This document shows, in pieces, positions 46,072 through 53,690 of a DNA stretch of 64,000 bases. This stretch comes from Pseudomonas plecoglossicida NBRC 103162 = DSM 15088 (GTDB lineage: Bacteria > Pseudomonadota > Gammaproteobacteria > Pseudomonadales > Pseudomonadaceae). The notes beneath the pieces are model-generated. The model was given only the letters and a program-made list of their open reading frames with translations, made no database searches and had not been told where the DNA came from. The stretch lies in the NCBI RefSeq assembly GCF_000730665.1, contig NZ_BBIV01000005.1:186001-250000 (forward strand), given 5' to 3'. The first letter of the stretch is position 1. Every line of letters begins with the position of its first letter. The position numbers and the translations under genes were made by a program.

Positions 46072-47423
46072 CCAAGCTGGTCGGTGGCTTGTTCGCGCTG
46101 GTGCTGGTGATGCTCTCCGGTTGTGCTGTCGACCCGAAGTACAGTGCGCTGAAGCCCCTGGAAGGCGCCGATCGGAAGGTCGATATCAACGACATCCGGC
46201 AGTTGCGGCAAATGGACCGCACGCCGATCCTCGACCCCAACCTGATCGGGTTTGTGCAACGCGTCCGCCAGCGCCTCGAGACTGCGTGGGGAACCCCGTG
46301 CAATTGCGTGGTGGTCGTGGACTCGTTCAGCGGCTACGAGGCTTACTCGCTCTCCACGACAACCATCGTGGTATCGGCCGGGCTGATTGCCCAGGCAAGT
46401 TCCGAAGACGAAGTAGCGGCCGTCATCGCCCACGAACTCGGGCATGTCTATCAGGGTGATACCACCAAGGGCAGCCAGCAGCAGGCCGCCCTGGACATGG
46501 TCAAACTGGCTGGCTGGGCCGCCGGAGCCGGCGGCTACACGCTACTGTTCGGTGAAACCGTGGATGACGTGACCAAGGGCCTCATCTACAAACGCTGGAA
46601 TCAGGATCAGGAAATAGCCGCTGACCGTTTCTCTGCGCAGTTGCTGCTGAAGGCCGGATACTCCCTCGATGGCCTGAAAATGGCGGTACGCCGCCTCGGA
46701 CAATACGGTAAAGGTGTGCTGCTGGCACAAGCGCCGCAAACACCTCAATGCGTTAGCGCAAAGAACGGCAACTACCAATTCAGTCTGCGAGGCTGCAGCA
46801 AGGTGCTCAGCGGTGCAAATGACAGCATCTATCAATCGCCCGAGGGACGGCTCGAGCCGGTCTTGAAACTTGCAGCCAGCCTGCCACCCGAACAGCGTCG
46901 ACGCCGCCAAGGTGGGCCGCTTCCCGCCTTTGCTTCAACCGACTACCTGTTCCGCTTGAATGACCTGGTCTCGAGCAATCGAGATCAACTCAAGGGCACC
47001 TTGGCGAAAATTGAAAAACAACCGGTGCCCACGACGCTTCAAGGCAATGTCGCCGTCACCAACAAACTGGCCATGGCTTACGCAATAGCCGGCGATTCGG
47101 AACGCGCAGGATCCTATATGCGCACCAGCTTGCTGAGTACCGGGCGTACGGCCTGGACATTCAACATGCTTTTCAAGGAAGTCGACCGCGCGGGTGATCG
47201 CAAGCAGGTGATGAAGGCCATCGAAGACTCGCACCTGGAGGTGGGTTATATGGCACAGCTGCTGCCGGTGGAGTATTACCTGACCAAGCGCCACGGCCTG
47301 CAAGTGTACGAGTTGGTCGCGTATGGCCGGTGTGTGTCCAATGTGGTGGATGATGTGGCCACCTACAACACCTGTGCCAAATTCGAGAAGTTGGCAAAAC
47401 AGGGGGGCGCTGCGAGTTGGTAG
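46062..47423 (+). CDS. M48-family metallopeptidase lipoprotein
   Basis: A 453-residue protein with a lipoprotein signal (MQMTKLVGGLFALVLVMLSG then Cys; lipobox MLSGC). The zinc site is VAAVIAHELGHVYQG (HExxH) with a third ligand in DQEIAADRFSAQLLLKAGY (ExxxD), the M48 arrangement. The C-terminal half is helical and TPR-like (NVAVTNKLAMAYAIAGDSERAGSYM). BepA and LoiP of E. coli are related periplasmic proteases involved in outer-membrane quality control. It is the last gene of the CHASE2 operon, overlapping its upstream neighbour by 10 bp, and is followed at once by a truncated REP and an insertion sequence. The C-terminus has four cysteines that could form disulfides. Confidence 0.85.
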   Translation: MQMTKLVGGLFALVLVMLSGCAVDPKYSALKPLEGADRKVDINDIRQLRQMDRTPILDPNLIGFVQRVRQRLETAWGTPCNCVVVVDSFSGYEAYSLSTTTIVVSAGLIAQASSEDEVAAVIAHELGHVYQGDTTKGSQQQAALDMVKLAGWAAGAGGYTLLFGETVDDVTKGLIYKRWNQDQEIAADRFSAQLLLKAGYSLDGLKMAVRRLGQYGKGVLLAQAPQTPQCVSAKNGNYQFSLRGCSKVLSGANDSIYQSPEGRLEPVLKLAASLPPEQRRRRQGGPLPAFASTDYLFRLNDLVSSNRDQLKGTLAKIEKQPVPTTLQGNVAVTNKLAMAYAIAGDSERAGSYMRTSLLSTGRTAWTFNMLFKEVDRAGDRKQVMKAIEDSHLEVGYMAQLLPVEYYLTKRHGLQVYELVAYGRCVSNVVDDVATYNTCAKFEKLAKQGGAASW

Positions 47424-47488
47424 AAAGGGTGAGAGCCTGAGCGTTCCGCTAGTGGGCGCCCAGGCCGTGTTTTGTCTGCACCGACCTC

Positions 47489-47501
47489 ATCGCCGGCAAG
47501 C
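47489..47501 (+). repeat. REP element truncated by an insertion sequence
   Basis: ATCGCCGGCAAGC is the left half of a standard REP. The right half (CGGCTCCCACA) is replaced by the IS3-family end starting at 47502, so the IS inserted inside the REP. The missing half is not found at the other end of the IS. Confidence 0.85.
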
Positions 47502-47570
47502 TGAACTGGCCTAATGATTTTGGACACCTTCATCGGGCGCTATTATGGCGCCCAATCGGAGGCAAAATCA

Positions 47571-47873
47571 GTGCGAAAGTCATACTCGAAAGATCAAAAA
47601 ATCCGGGCTGCCGAGATGGTGCTCGACGGCGGCCAGTCGGTCCCTGAAGTCTGTGAAATGCTCGAGATCGGGCCTACAGCCCTGCGGCGCTGGGTTGAGC
47701 AGGTGCGTAAGGAACGAGAGGGTCATGTTCCAGCTGGAGCCAAGGCAATCACCCCGGATCAGCAACGCATCCAAGAACTGGAGGCGCTGGTACGACAGAA
47801 GGACCGAGACATCGAAATCCTAAAAAAGGCCAGTGCTCTCCTGCTTCGGGACTCCAAAGATCGTTCTCGCTGA
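47571..47873 (+). CDS. IS3-family transposase OrfA
   Basis: A 100-residue DNA-binding subunit starting with GTG at 47571 after GGAGG (MRKSYSKDQKIRAAEMVLDG). It has a helix-turn-helix (GQSVPEVCEMLEIGPTALRRWVEQ) and a C-terminal leucine zipper (IQELEALVRQKDRDIEILKKAS). OrfA binds the inverted repeats. The stop codon lies 45 bp after the A AAA AAG slippery site, where a -1 shift makes the OrfAB transposase. An upstream in-frame ATG at 47514 lies in the terminal repeat and is not the likely start. Confidence 0.92.
   Translation: MRKSYSKDQKIRAAEMVLDGGQSVPEVCEMLEIGPTALRRWVEQVRKEREGHVPAGAKAITPDQQRIQELEALVRQKDRDIEILKKASALLLRDSKDRSR
47822..47828 (+). promoter_or_regulatory. Programmed -1 frameshift site of the IS3 element
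   Basis: The heptamer A AAA AAG in the orfA frame is the classical IS3-family slippery sequence. After slippage the frame continues GQCSPASGLQRSFSLINELS, the start of OrfB. Confidence 0.85.
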
Positions 47874-48364
47874 TCAACGAGCTGAGTGAGCATTACGGTG
47901 TTGTCGAATGCTGTCGCGTGCTTGGGGTCAAGCGCAGCAGTTTCTATGCGTGGCGCCAGCGTCAGGCCAGAAAAAATCCAGTCCGGGATCAGTTGCGCTC
48001 GACCGTGAGTAGTCTTTTCAAAGCCTCTCGAGGTTCGGCTGGGTCGCGAACGCTGACCCAGGAAATGCGCCGTGCAGGCCATGAAGTCGGGCGCTACAAG
48101 GTGCGTGCCCTGATGCGCGAGGCTGGCCTCAAGTGCAGGCAGCGTAGGCCACATCGGTACCGCTCATCAGGCGCTGAAGCATTGATTGCAGAAAATCAGC
48201 TGAAGCGGAATTTCAACGTTTCGACGATCAACGAAGTGTGGTGTGGGGATGTGACGTATATCCAGGTTGGCAGGCGCTGGCTTTACTTAGCTGTGGTAAT
48301 GGATCTGTATGCACGTCGGGTCATGGGCTGGGCATTCTCAATGATTGCCGATGCTCGATTGGCC
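47828..48364 (+). pseudogene. IS3-family transposase OrfB, 5' part (interrupted by IS66)
   Basis: This is the N-terminal part of the DDE integrase-type transposase: helical region (SEHYGVVECCRVLGVKRSSFYAWR), HTH_21-like domain (SAGSRTLTQEMRRAGHEVGRY), and the first catalytic Asp in NEVWCGDVTYIQVGRRWLYL. The protein is interrupted after GWAFSMIADARLA, where the IS66 terminal repeat begins at 48365. The remainder is at 51316-51674. The open frame continues 16 codons into IS66 before stopping. Confidence 0.9.
48357..48364 (+). repeat. Left 8-bp target-site duplication of the IS66 element
   Basis: GATTGGCC directly abuts the left IS66 terminus and is repeated exactly at 51316-51323. Eight bp is the target duplication length of the IS66 family. 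Confidence 0.95.
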
Positions 48365-48394
48365 GTAACCGTCCGAATTACACCGCCTTGCCTC

Positions 48395-48973
48395 TCAGAC
48401 CCTGATCTCCTTTAACCACTCATTCGCTTGTTCCCAGTCAAAAGCCGTTGGGTCAAAGGTTTCCCCATACCATTCCATCATGGCTTCATGCTCCGGGTGG
48501 TCGGGGTCTGCCATCGCCTCAAGAAACTCGGCATAGCCCGGCTCGCCACCCACGTCCTCTGGAGGGCAGGCATTAGCGCCGTCGACGCAATACGGCACTT
48601 GCGGACAGGCAATGGCAGGCAGCACTTTTTCGACTTTGATCCGGTGATCCCAGCTGTCGCCAAAGTCATACACATAGCGAAACGTCTTCTTCCCGCACAA
48701 GGCTTTGACCAGGGTCTTGCGGGCTTCTGGCTTGACCGGCGGGCCCCATCCGTCGGGGTCAGGTATGCCATAGTTTTCACCGGCAATTTCAAACTCATGC
48801 AGATGCCCACCTTCCCAGCCCATTACGATCTGGATCACGGAGTGCAATCTGCTCAGGGTGATATTTTCCGGTACCGCCACACGACGCCAAATCGTGGGCT
48901 CTATGTATTTCAACTCAATGCGCAGCAACAACAGATCTGCTTCAGGTTTTGGCAAACGAACAGGGTTGACCAT
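48395..48973 (-). CDS. Plasmid pRiA4b ORF-3 family protein (IS66 passenger)
   Basis: A 192-residue protein of the pRiA4b ORF-3-like family. Features are the N-terminal LLLLRIELKYIEPTIWRRVAVP, followed by LSRLHSVIQIVMGWEGGHLHEFEI, TFRYVYDFGDSWDHRIKVEKV and the Cys-containing PYCVDGANACPPEDVGGEPGY. The fold is common in plasmid and mobile-element genes; its biochemical role is unknown. It lies 3 bp after tnpC and inside the IS66 ends, so it travels with the element. Conserved His/Asp/Cys residues suggest metal or nucleic-acid binding. Confidence 0.88.
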   Translation of the reverse strand: MVNPVRLPKPEADLLLLRIELKYIEPTIWRRVAVPENITLSRLHSVIQIVMGWEGGHLHEFEIAGENYGIPDPDGWGPPVKPEARKTLVKALCGKKTFRYVYDFGDSWDHRIKVEKVLPAIACPQVPYCVDGANACPPEDVGGEPGYAEFLEAMADPDHPEHEAMMEWYGETFDPTAFDWEQANEWLKEIRV

Positions 48974-48976
48974 GGA

Positions 48977-50482
48977 TTAAGCCGCTTCGCAGTGTTCAAT
49001 GGGGGTGAGAGAAACGTTCCAGGGCAGCAGTTCATCGACCCGATTGATCGGATGCTCGGCGATGCGCTCCAGCACGTATGTCAAATAGGATTGTGGATTC
49101 AGACCATTGAGCTTGGCCGAACCCACCAGACTGTAGATCGCCGCCGCTCGCTCTCCACCGGTATCGGAACCGGCAAACAGGTAATTTTTGCGACCCAACG
49201 CGACGGCGCGCAGCGCGCGTTCGGCGGCGTTGTTGTCGATTTCGATCCGGCCATCGTCGCAGTAGCATGCCAATGCCTGCCAACGATTGAGGGCATAGAG
49301 GATCGCCCCGCCCAATGTCGATTTTTTCGACACTTGAGCCAGCGTCTGGTTGAGCCAAGCGTGTAATTGTCCGAGCAACGGACTGGCCCGGCTTTGTCGA
49401 ACGGCTTTTCGCTGATCCGGTGGTTGCCCACGGATCTCGCTTTCAATGGCGTAGAGCACTGCAATCCGTTGCAATGCCAGGGCAGCCAGCGGCGAGGCCT
49501 GATCTTTGTAGACATCGTAGAATTTACGTCGGGCATGAGCCCAGCAGGCGGCTTCCTGGATCGTCCCCGAGTCATACAACTGGGCAAATCCGGCATAACC
49601 ATCGGCTTGTAGAACACCGCTGAAGTCTTTGAGGTGAGCACGAGGATGCAGCCCCTTTCGGTCAGGCGAGTAAGCGAACCAGACCGCAGGCGGCGTCGAG
49701 TCGCCCGCCGGTCTGTCATCGCGAACGTATGTCCACAGGCGAGCCGTTTTGGTCTTGCCGTTGCCCGGCGCGAGTACGCCAATCGGCGTGTCATCGGCGT
49801 GGACTTTGTGGCCGTTCATGACGTGACGCTCAAGGGCATTGATCAATGGTCGCAGCAGCTGACTGCTCTGGCCGACCCAGTCGGCCAAGGTTGAGCGCTC
49901 CAGATTCACGCCCTCGCGGGCGTAGATCTCGGACTGCCGATACAACGGCAAATGATCGACAAATTTGGAAACCAGTACATGGGCCAACAGCCCCGGGCCG
50001 GCAAGGCCTCGGGCTATCGGGCGACTCGGCGCCGGCACTTGGGCGATGTGCTCGCAGCAGCGGCAAACCCACTTGGGGCGGATATGGCGGATCACTTTAA
50101 AGCGTGCCGGGACGTACTCCAGCACCTCAGACACATCCTCACCCAACTGACGCAGTTGCCCACCGCAACCCGAGCATTGCGACTCGGGCTGGTGGACGTG
50201 AATTTCGCGTGGCAGATGTTCAGGTAATGGCTTGCGCCGAGAGACGGTGCGAGGTGGCGATACGGTAGGTGGCGTCAGTTCAGTCTGACTGACCTCCAAC
50301 TCCTCGAGGCTCAGTTGGAGTTGATCGATCATCGCTTCCAGTTGCTCGGAACTGCGACCGAACTGTTCGCGCCGCAGCTTGGCGATCATCATCTTCAAGC
50401 GCTCGATCTCTGCCCGCTGGGCAGAGACCAGGGCCTTCAAGGCTTGGAGATCGTTCGGCAGCGAGTCGGTCACGAAAGTCAT
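48977..50482 (-). CDS. tnpC: IS66-family transposase TnpC
   Basis: A 501-residue DDE transposase. The N-terminal leucine-zipper region (ALKALVSAQRAEIERLKMMI) is followed by a zinc-finger part (CSGCGG...CRCC) and the catalytic core, with Asp in HADDTPIGVLAP, Asp in LQADGYAGFAQLY and Glu in IDNNAAERALRAVALGRKNY. The C-terminal IS66_C block ends near NRVDELLPWNV. Start ATG at 50482. It needs TnpA and TnpB for transposition. Confidence 0.96.
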   Translation of the reverse strand: MTFVTDSLPNDLQALKALVSAQRAEIERLKMMIAKLRREQFGRSSEQLEAMIDQLQLSLEELEVSQTELTPPTVSPPRTVSRRKPLPEHLPREIHVHQPESQCSGCGGQLRQLGEDVSEVLEYVPARFKVIRHIRPKWVCRCCEHIAQVPAPSRPIARGLAGPGLLAHVLVSKFVDHLPLYRQSEIYAREGVNLERSTLADWVGQSSQLLRPLINALERHVMNGHKVHADDTPIGVLAPGNGKTKTARLWTYVRDDRPAGDSTPPAVWFAYSPDRKGLHPRAHLKDFSGVLQADGYAGFAQLYDSGTIQEAACWAHARRKFYDVYKDQASPLAALALQRIAVLYAIESEIRGQPPDQRKAVRQSRASPLLGQLHAWLNQTLAQVSKKSTLGGAILYALNRWQALACYCDDGRIEIDNNAAERALRAVALGRKNYLFAGSDTGGERAAAIYSLVGSAKLNGLNPQSYLTYVLERIAEHPINRVDELLPWNVSLTPIEHCEAA

Positions 50483-50517
50483 GACCGGATGCTACCGGTT
50501 TTTTTCAGTGTGGTCAG

Positions 50518-50862
50518 TCAGACCGCATGGACAGGTGCTGTGCGTATGGGCCTTCGCCAATCAATGCCCTCCAACAGCATCGACAACTGCGCAGTCGTCA
50601 GCGACACGCTGCCGCTGGTCGCTTGCGGCCAGACGAAGCGTCCTTGTTCCAACCGTTTGCAAAACAGGCACAAGCCGTCGCCATCCCACCACAGCAGCTT
50701 GATCCGGTCACCGCGCCGCCCACGGAAAGCAAAAATCTGGCCGGAGAATGGATCGGTTTCCAGCTGCGTCTGCACCAAGGCCGCCAAGCCGTCGAAGCCA
50801 CGGCGCATGTCGGTGACCCCAGCGGCGATCCAGATGCGGGTTCCAGCGGGAGGAGCAATCAT
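50518..50862 (-). CDS. tnpB: IS66-family accessory protein TnpB
   Basis: A 114-residue protein with the TnpB signature: WIAAGVTDMRRGFDGLAALV, FAFRGRRGDRIKLLWWDGDG and LCLFCKRLEQGRFVWPQ. It is required for IS66 transposition but has no known catalytic site. The start overlaps tnpA by 4 bp (ATGA), showing translational coupling. Confidence 0.95.
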   Translation of the reverse strand: MIAPPAGTRIWIAAGVTDMRRGFDGLAALVQTQLETDPFSGQIFAFRGRRGDRIKLLWWDGDGLCLFCKRLEQGRFVWPQATSGSVSLTTAQLSMLLEGIDWRRPIRTAPVHAV

Positions 50863-51245
50863 CGCAGTAACTGCTGCAAGATGAGTTGCAGGGCTTGCGG
50901 GTCAGGCGTGCCGGTGATGCACAGCTTGGCTTTTCCCACTTCAACAATGATCTCGGGATAACAGGCTGATGGCGGTTGGGCGTACGGTAGATCTGTCGGC
51001 ACCTCAATCACCTGGACAGGCAACAGCGTTGCACTCTGGCTGACCGGGCCGAATAGCCCTTCCTGGTATTGCTGACGCCAGCGAAATATCAGGTTGGCAT
51101 TGACGTCATATTCGCGAGCGATCAACGACACGGAGGTGCCTGGCTGAAGCGTGGCTTCGACGACCTTGCGTTTGAACGCTAGAGGGAAGTTCGGACGACG
51201 ACCGGGCCGAAGGGTTGGGGCAACTGTATCCAAGATAGTGTCCAC
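50859..51245 (-). CDS. tnpA: IS66-family accessory protein TnpA
   Basis: A 128-residue HTH protein (RPNFPLAFKRKVVEATLQPG then SVSLIAREYDVNANLIFRWR) with a variable C-terminal half. It is the first gene of the IS66 operon, 70 bp inside the element's right end, and resembles Tra8/IS3 OrfA-type DNA-binding proteins. Confidence 0.93.
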   Translation of the reverse strand: MDTILDTVAPTLRPGRRPNFPLAFKRKVVEATLQPGTSVSLIAREYDVNANLIFRWRQQYQEGLFGPVSQSATLLPVQVIEVPTDLPYAQPPSACYPEIIVEVGKAKLCITGTPDPQALQLILQQLLR

Positions 51246-51315
51246 TAAAAAATGGTGTCCACTATCTTGGCCAATTTGGAGGGCTGTCAGGAGAGGGGGC
51301 TGGCCGGACGGTTAC

Positions 51316-51674
51316 GATTGGCCTGTGACGCGCTACGCATGGCAGTCGAGTCCAGGGGTAGACCGGTGGGAGTCATGTTCCACTCAGACCAAGGGTGCCA
51401 ATACACCAGCCACAAGTTCAGGGCCGCACTTGAAGAGTACGGCCTGAACCAGAGCATGAGTCATCGCGGGCAATGCTGGGACAACGCTGCCATGGAGCGC
51501 TTCTTCGGAGCCCTGAAATCAGAGTGGATCTCTGCTGAGGGTTATGAGAGCGAAGCGCAAGCTCGGGCGGACATTCAGGCTTACTTGGTGCGCTACAACC
51601 TGAAGCGCCTCCACAGCTACAACGGCTACGAAACCCCAGTAGCCATGGAGAAAAAGCTCAAGGAAGCAGCATGA
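51316..51674 (+). pseudogene. IS3-family transposase OrfB, 3' part
   Basis: Begins with the right copy of the 8-bp duplication and continues CDALRMAVESRGRPVGVMFH, then SDQGCQYTS, with the second catalytic Asp, and NQSMSHRGQCWDNAAMERFF with the catalytic Glu. It runs to the normal C-terminus KKLKEAA. Removing 48365-51323 joins it in frame to the 5' part (ADARLA|CDALRM), so no other damage is present. Confidence 0.9.
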
Positions 51675-51711
51675 AACCTAAACCGGTGTCCAAAATCAGT
51701 TGACCAGTTCA

Positions 51712-51870
51712 GGGAGGCCTTCGGGTCTGCCGAATTCCTTTTCCTCGGTTCGCCAACCTGCGTACAGCTGCCACCCTTGCATTCGGGGCGACAGCTGGTT
51801 CGGCCCTGATGGAGTGGGTTTATCCGCGAATGCGTCAGTGAATTTACAGAACCGTCCGCAGGCAAGGCCT
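51712..51870. other. Spacer after the IS3 element, no gene seen
   Basis: About 160 bp without a supported gene. It contains GGTTTATCCGCGAATGCG, a sequence type often seen in pseudomonad intergenic repeats. It lacks the other half of the REP interrupted at 47489, so the DNA on this side was not originally joined to the left flank. Confidence 0.5.
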
Positions 51871-52038
51871 TCAATCGAACAGGTCATAAATCCGCTGAGC
51901 CACGGCTGGCGGCAAACCTTCTTCGTATTCGTCTTGTACCAGGTCCCGGTCGTAGTATTCGGTGCCATCGACCACCTGCAGCATCATGGCAGGGATGGGG
52001 CGGTTGACGGGCTGCTCGGGGTAACGCTGACGACTCAT
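51871..52038 (-). CDS. Microprotein of 55 residues, unknown function
   Basis: Starts at ATG 52038 behind an AGGAGG ribosome binding site 5 nt away. The sequence starts MSRQRYPEQPVNRPIPAMML, then continues QVVDGTEYYDRDLVQDEYEE, and ends with a helix LPPAVAQRIYDLFD. It is soluble and acidic, with no Cys and no membrane segment. It is the third gene in the minus-strand series after the histidine kinase and the 76-residue protein, 60 bp downstream of the latter. The optimal ribosome binding site supports translation; no family is recognised. Confidence 0.65.
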   Translation of the reverse strand: MSRQRYPEQPVNRPIPAMMLQVVDGTEYYDRDLVQDEYEEGLPPAVAQRIYDLFD

Positions 52039-52098
52039 GGCTCCTCCTATTTGGGCCTCATTATGAGGCTTGGAGGTGTCTACGAAACCAGGGGCGAT

Positions 52099-52329
52099 TC
52101 AGTCACCATCCTGCACTGTGACCCTCACACCCGTCGCTGCAATTTCGTACTCAGACTCGGAAACTTTATGCACAGCACCCCCAAATTGCATTTCAAAATG
52201 CTTTAGACCTGCATGTCGAATCATGCCATGTGGAGAGCGCTCAACTGTCTCGTCCTGATAAATGTTAATGATGTAGCTCACATTATCCGTACCCAGTCCA
52301 ACTATTTTCCCAACATATTTATCGGCCAT
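52099..52329 (-). CDS. 76-residue unknown protein overlapping the kinase gene
   Basis: MADKYVGKIVGLGTDNVSYI at the start, beta-rich, ending SEYEIAATGVRVTVQDGD. Its ATG lies inside the last codons of the histidine kinase (11-bp overlap), with GGAG 8 nt upstream, so the two are translationally coupled. AT content is higher than in neighbouring core genes. There is no export signal. It may be a small regulator or partner of the kinase; no homologous family is recognised by eye. Confidence 0.65.
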   Translation of the reverse strand: MADKYVGKIVGLGTDNVSYIINIYQDETVERSPHGMIRHAGLKHFEMQFGGAVHKVSESEYEIAATGVRVTVQDGD

Positions 52330-53584
52330 ATCTCCACTCCTTTAGTGAAACCTCATAATAGTTGGAATTGAGATGCTGACCGTTGAAAACAAAGGTGATA
52401 CAGGGTAAGCACAACCTCACGCTAAAGCACGTTCCCTCCTCTTCGGACGATACGACCGAAACATCGCCCGCATGGGCCTTGGCTATCTGCTTCACGATGA
52501 ATAACCCAAGCCCGATATTGCTTGCTTGCACAGACTTCTGGCGACCGCGTATCAGCGGCTCGAACAGGCGGCCGAGCAATTCCGCGGGTATTGCAGCGCC
52601 CTGATTGAGGACGCTGAGCGTGGTAATCGAACCCTCGGTCCTCGACGTCACGCGCACCGGTAACCGTGTATCGCCATAGGCCACTGCATTGGCGACCAGA
52701 TTGCAGATGAGCTGATAGAGACGATCCTTGTCGAACATGGCGCGGCGCTCACCGAAGTGCTCGTAGAGCAGCGAATGAGAGGGGTAGGTCAGCCGTAGTT
52801 CTTCCACGCATGCACCTACGACCTCCGACAGATCGGCGACACCGGGGTGAATCGAAAGGACCTGGCCTCCCTGGATGAGCGTGTAATCCAAAAGGTCGGC
52901 CACCAGTCGCTGGGCGCGCGCCACAGATTGGCTGATGTGCCTGAGCAACTCGCGCGTTTTGTCAGTCTGAGAGCGACGCACCAAAAGGTCCGTGGCCATA
53001 CTGATCGTCAGCAGGGGGGTGCGCAGGTCGTGGCTGACCATGCCAAGCATATGCCGGGAGAACGCTGTCTGCGCGTCCACCTGTGCCTGAACCGCGCTGG
53101 ACCGCCCCGACGACAACAGCTCGCGCTGAACCTTCAGGCTCTTCGCCAGGCAGCACTCGGCCAGCAGCCGGGTGACAAGCAGTTCATATTCGTATCGTTG
53201 CCCCTGCGGGTCGTACAAGGTCAGCTCGTAAACGATGGCGTTCGAATACTGACAAGTAATTGCACTGGACATCATCGGCAGCAGAAACCCCGCACGGTGC
53301 ACAAGATCGAACTTGACGTTCAGCACCGCGCCCTGGACCTCCATTAGCGGCTGCCAGTACATCTGTTGAAAGGTTCTGGCCTCCTGGCTCAACAGCTGCT
53401 GAAAATGCATGCCGAGCAACTCGTCGCAGGCGTAGCCGATCCAGCGGCAGAAGGTGGGGTTGGCGCTTCGGATGCATCCATTTTCGTCCGTCAGCAGCAA
53501 GCCGTGCTCGGATGGCTCCACACGAATTTGCAAGGCGATATCAGGGCGCTTGCCGGTCGATGTTGTGATGTAGCGCGTGTTCAA
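52319..53584 (-). CDS. Soluble PAS-sensor histidine kinase
   Basis: 421 residues with no membrane segment. A PAS domain (about residues 20-145: EHGLLLTDENGCIRSANPTF, IGYACDELLGMHFQQLLSQE) is followed by a linker, then HisKA with the phospho-acceptor His in MLGMVSHDLRTPLLTISMAT (about 185) and HATPase_c with the N-box CNLVANAVAYGD, G1-type LNQGAAIPAELL and G2 IGLGLFIVKQIAKAHAG. The last 25 residues extend past the usual domain end. The start is TTG at 53584, 8 nt after AGGAGG. No response regulator is adjacent. It is divergent from the glucan synthase gene and overlaps a small gene downstream, so it may signal to an unlinked regulator. Confidence 0.88.
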   Translation of the reverse strand: MNTRYITTSTGKRPDIALQIRVEPSEHGLLLTDENGCIRSANPTFCRWIGYACDELLGMHFQQLLSQEARTFQQMYWQPLMEVQGAVLNVKFDLVHRAGFLLPMMSSAITCQYSNAIVYELTLYDPQGQRYEYELLVTRLLAECCLAKSLKVQRELLSSGRSSAVQAQVDAQTAFSRHMLGMVSHDLRTPLLTISMATDLLVRRSQTDKTRELLRHISQSVARAQRLVADLLDYTLIQGGQVLSIHPGVADLSEVVGACVEELRLTYPSHSLLYEHFGERRAMFDKDRLYQLICNLVANAVAYGDTRLPVRVTSRTEGSITTLSVLNQGAAIPAELLGRLFEPLIRGRQKSVQASNIGLGLFIVKQIAKAHAGDVSVVSSEEEGTCFSVRLCLPCITFVFNGQHLNSNYYEVSLKEWRYGR

Positions 53585-53690
53585 GGTGCGGCCTCCTTCG
53601 CTCTGGCACTCCGGCCACTGTGTGCCGGGGGGAGCGCGTTCGCGATTCTCGCGCAGCGATCCCTCACTTCAGGGTGTGCGCATTGCAGGG

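Larger units (their letters stand above)
48365..51315 (-). mobile_element. IS66-family insertion sequence with passenger gene, complete
   Basis: A 2951-bp element bounded by the perfect 11-bp inverted repeats GTAACCGTCCG (48365-48375) and CGGACGGTTAC (51305-51315), flanked by GATTGGCC duplications. GTAA tips are typical of IS66. It carries tnpA, tnpB and tnpC on the minus strand in the usual order, plus a fourth gene of the pRiA4b ORF-3 family after tnpC. All frames are open, so the element may be active or recently arrived. It interrupts orfB of an IS3 element. Confidence 0.95.
47502..51711 (+). mobile_element. IS3-family insertion sequence, split by an IS66 element
   Basis: The terminal inverted repeats are TGAACTGG...GATTTTGGACACC at 47502 and its near-complement ending CCAGTTCA at 51711 (27 bp, 4 mismatches, with the TG...CA tips of the family). 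Without the 2951-bp IS66 insertion and one 8-bp duplication the element is 1251 bp, a normal IS3-family length, with orfA and orfB joined by a frameshift signal. Flanking bases (AGC on the left, GGG on the right) show no target duplication, so an adjacent deletion or recombination has removed one original flank. Confidence 0.9.

Noticed and set aside
51252..51674. Independent short transposase gene starting at 51252
   Set aside because: Its first codons are IS66 end sequence; the real coding part begins at the target duplication and belongs to the interrupted IS3 orfB.
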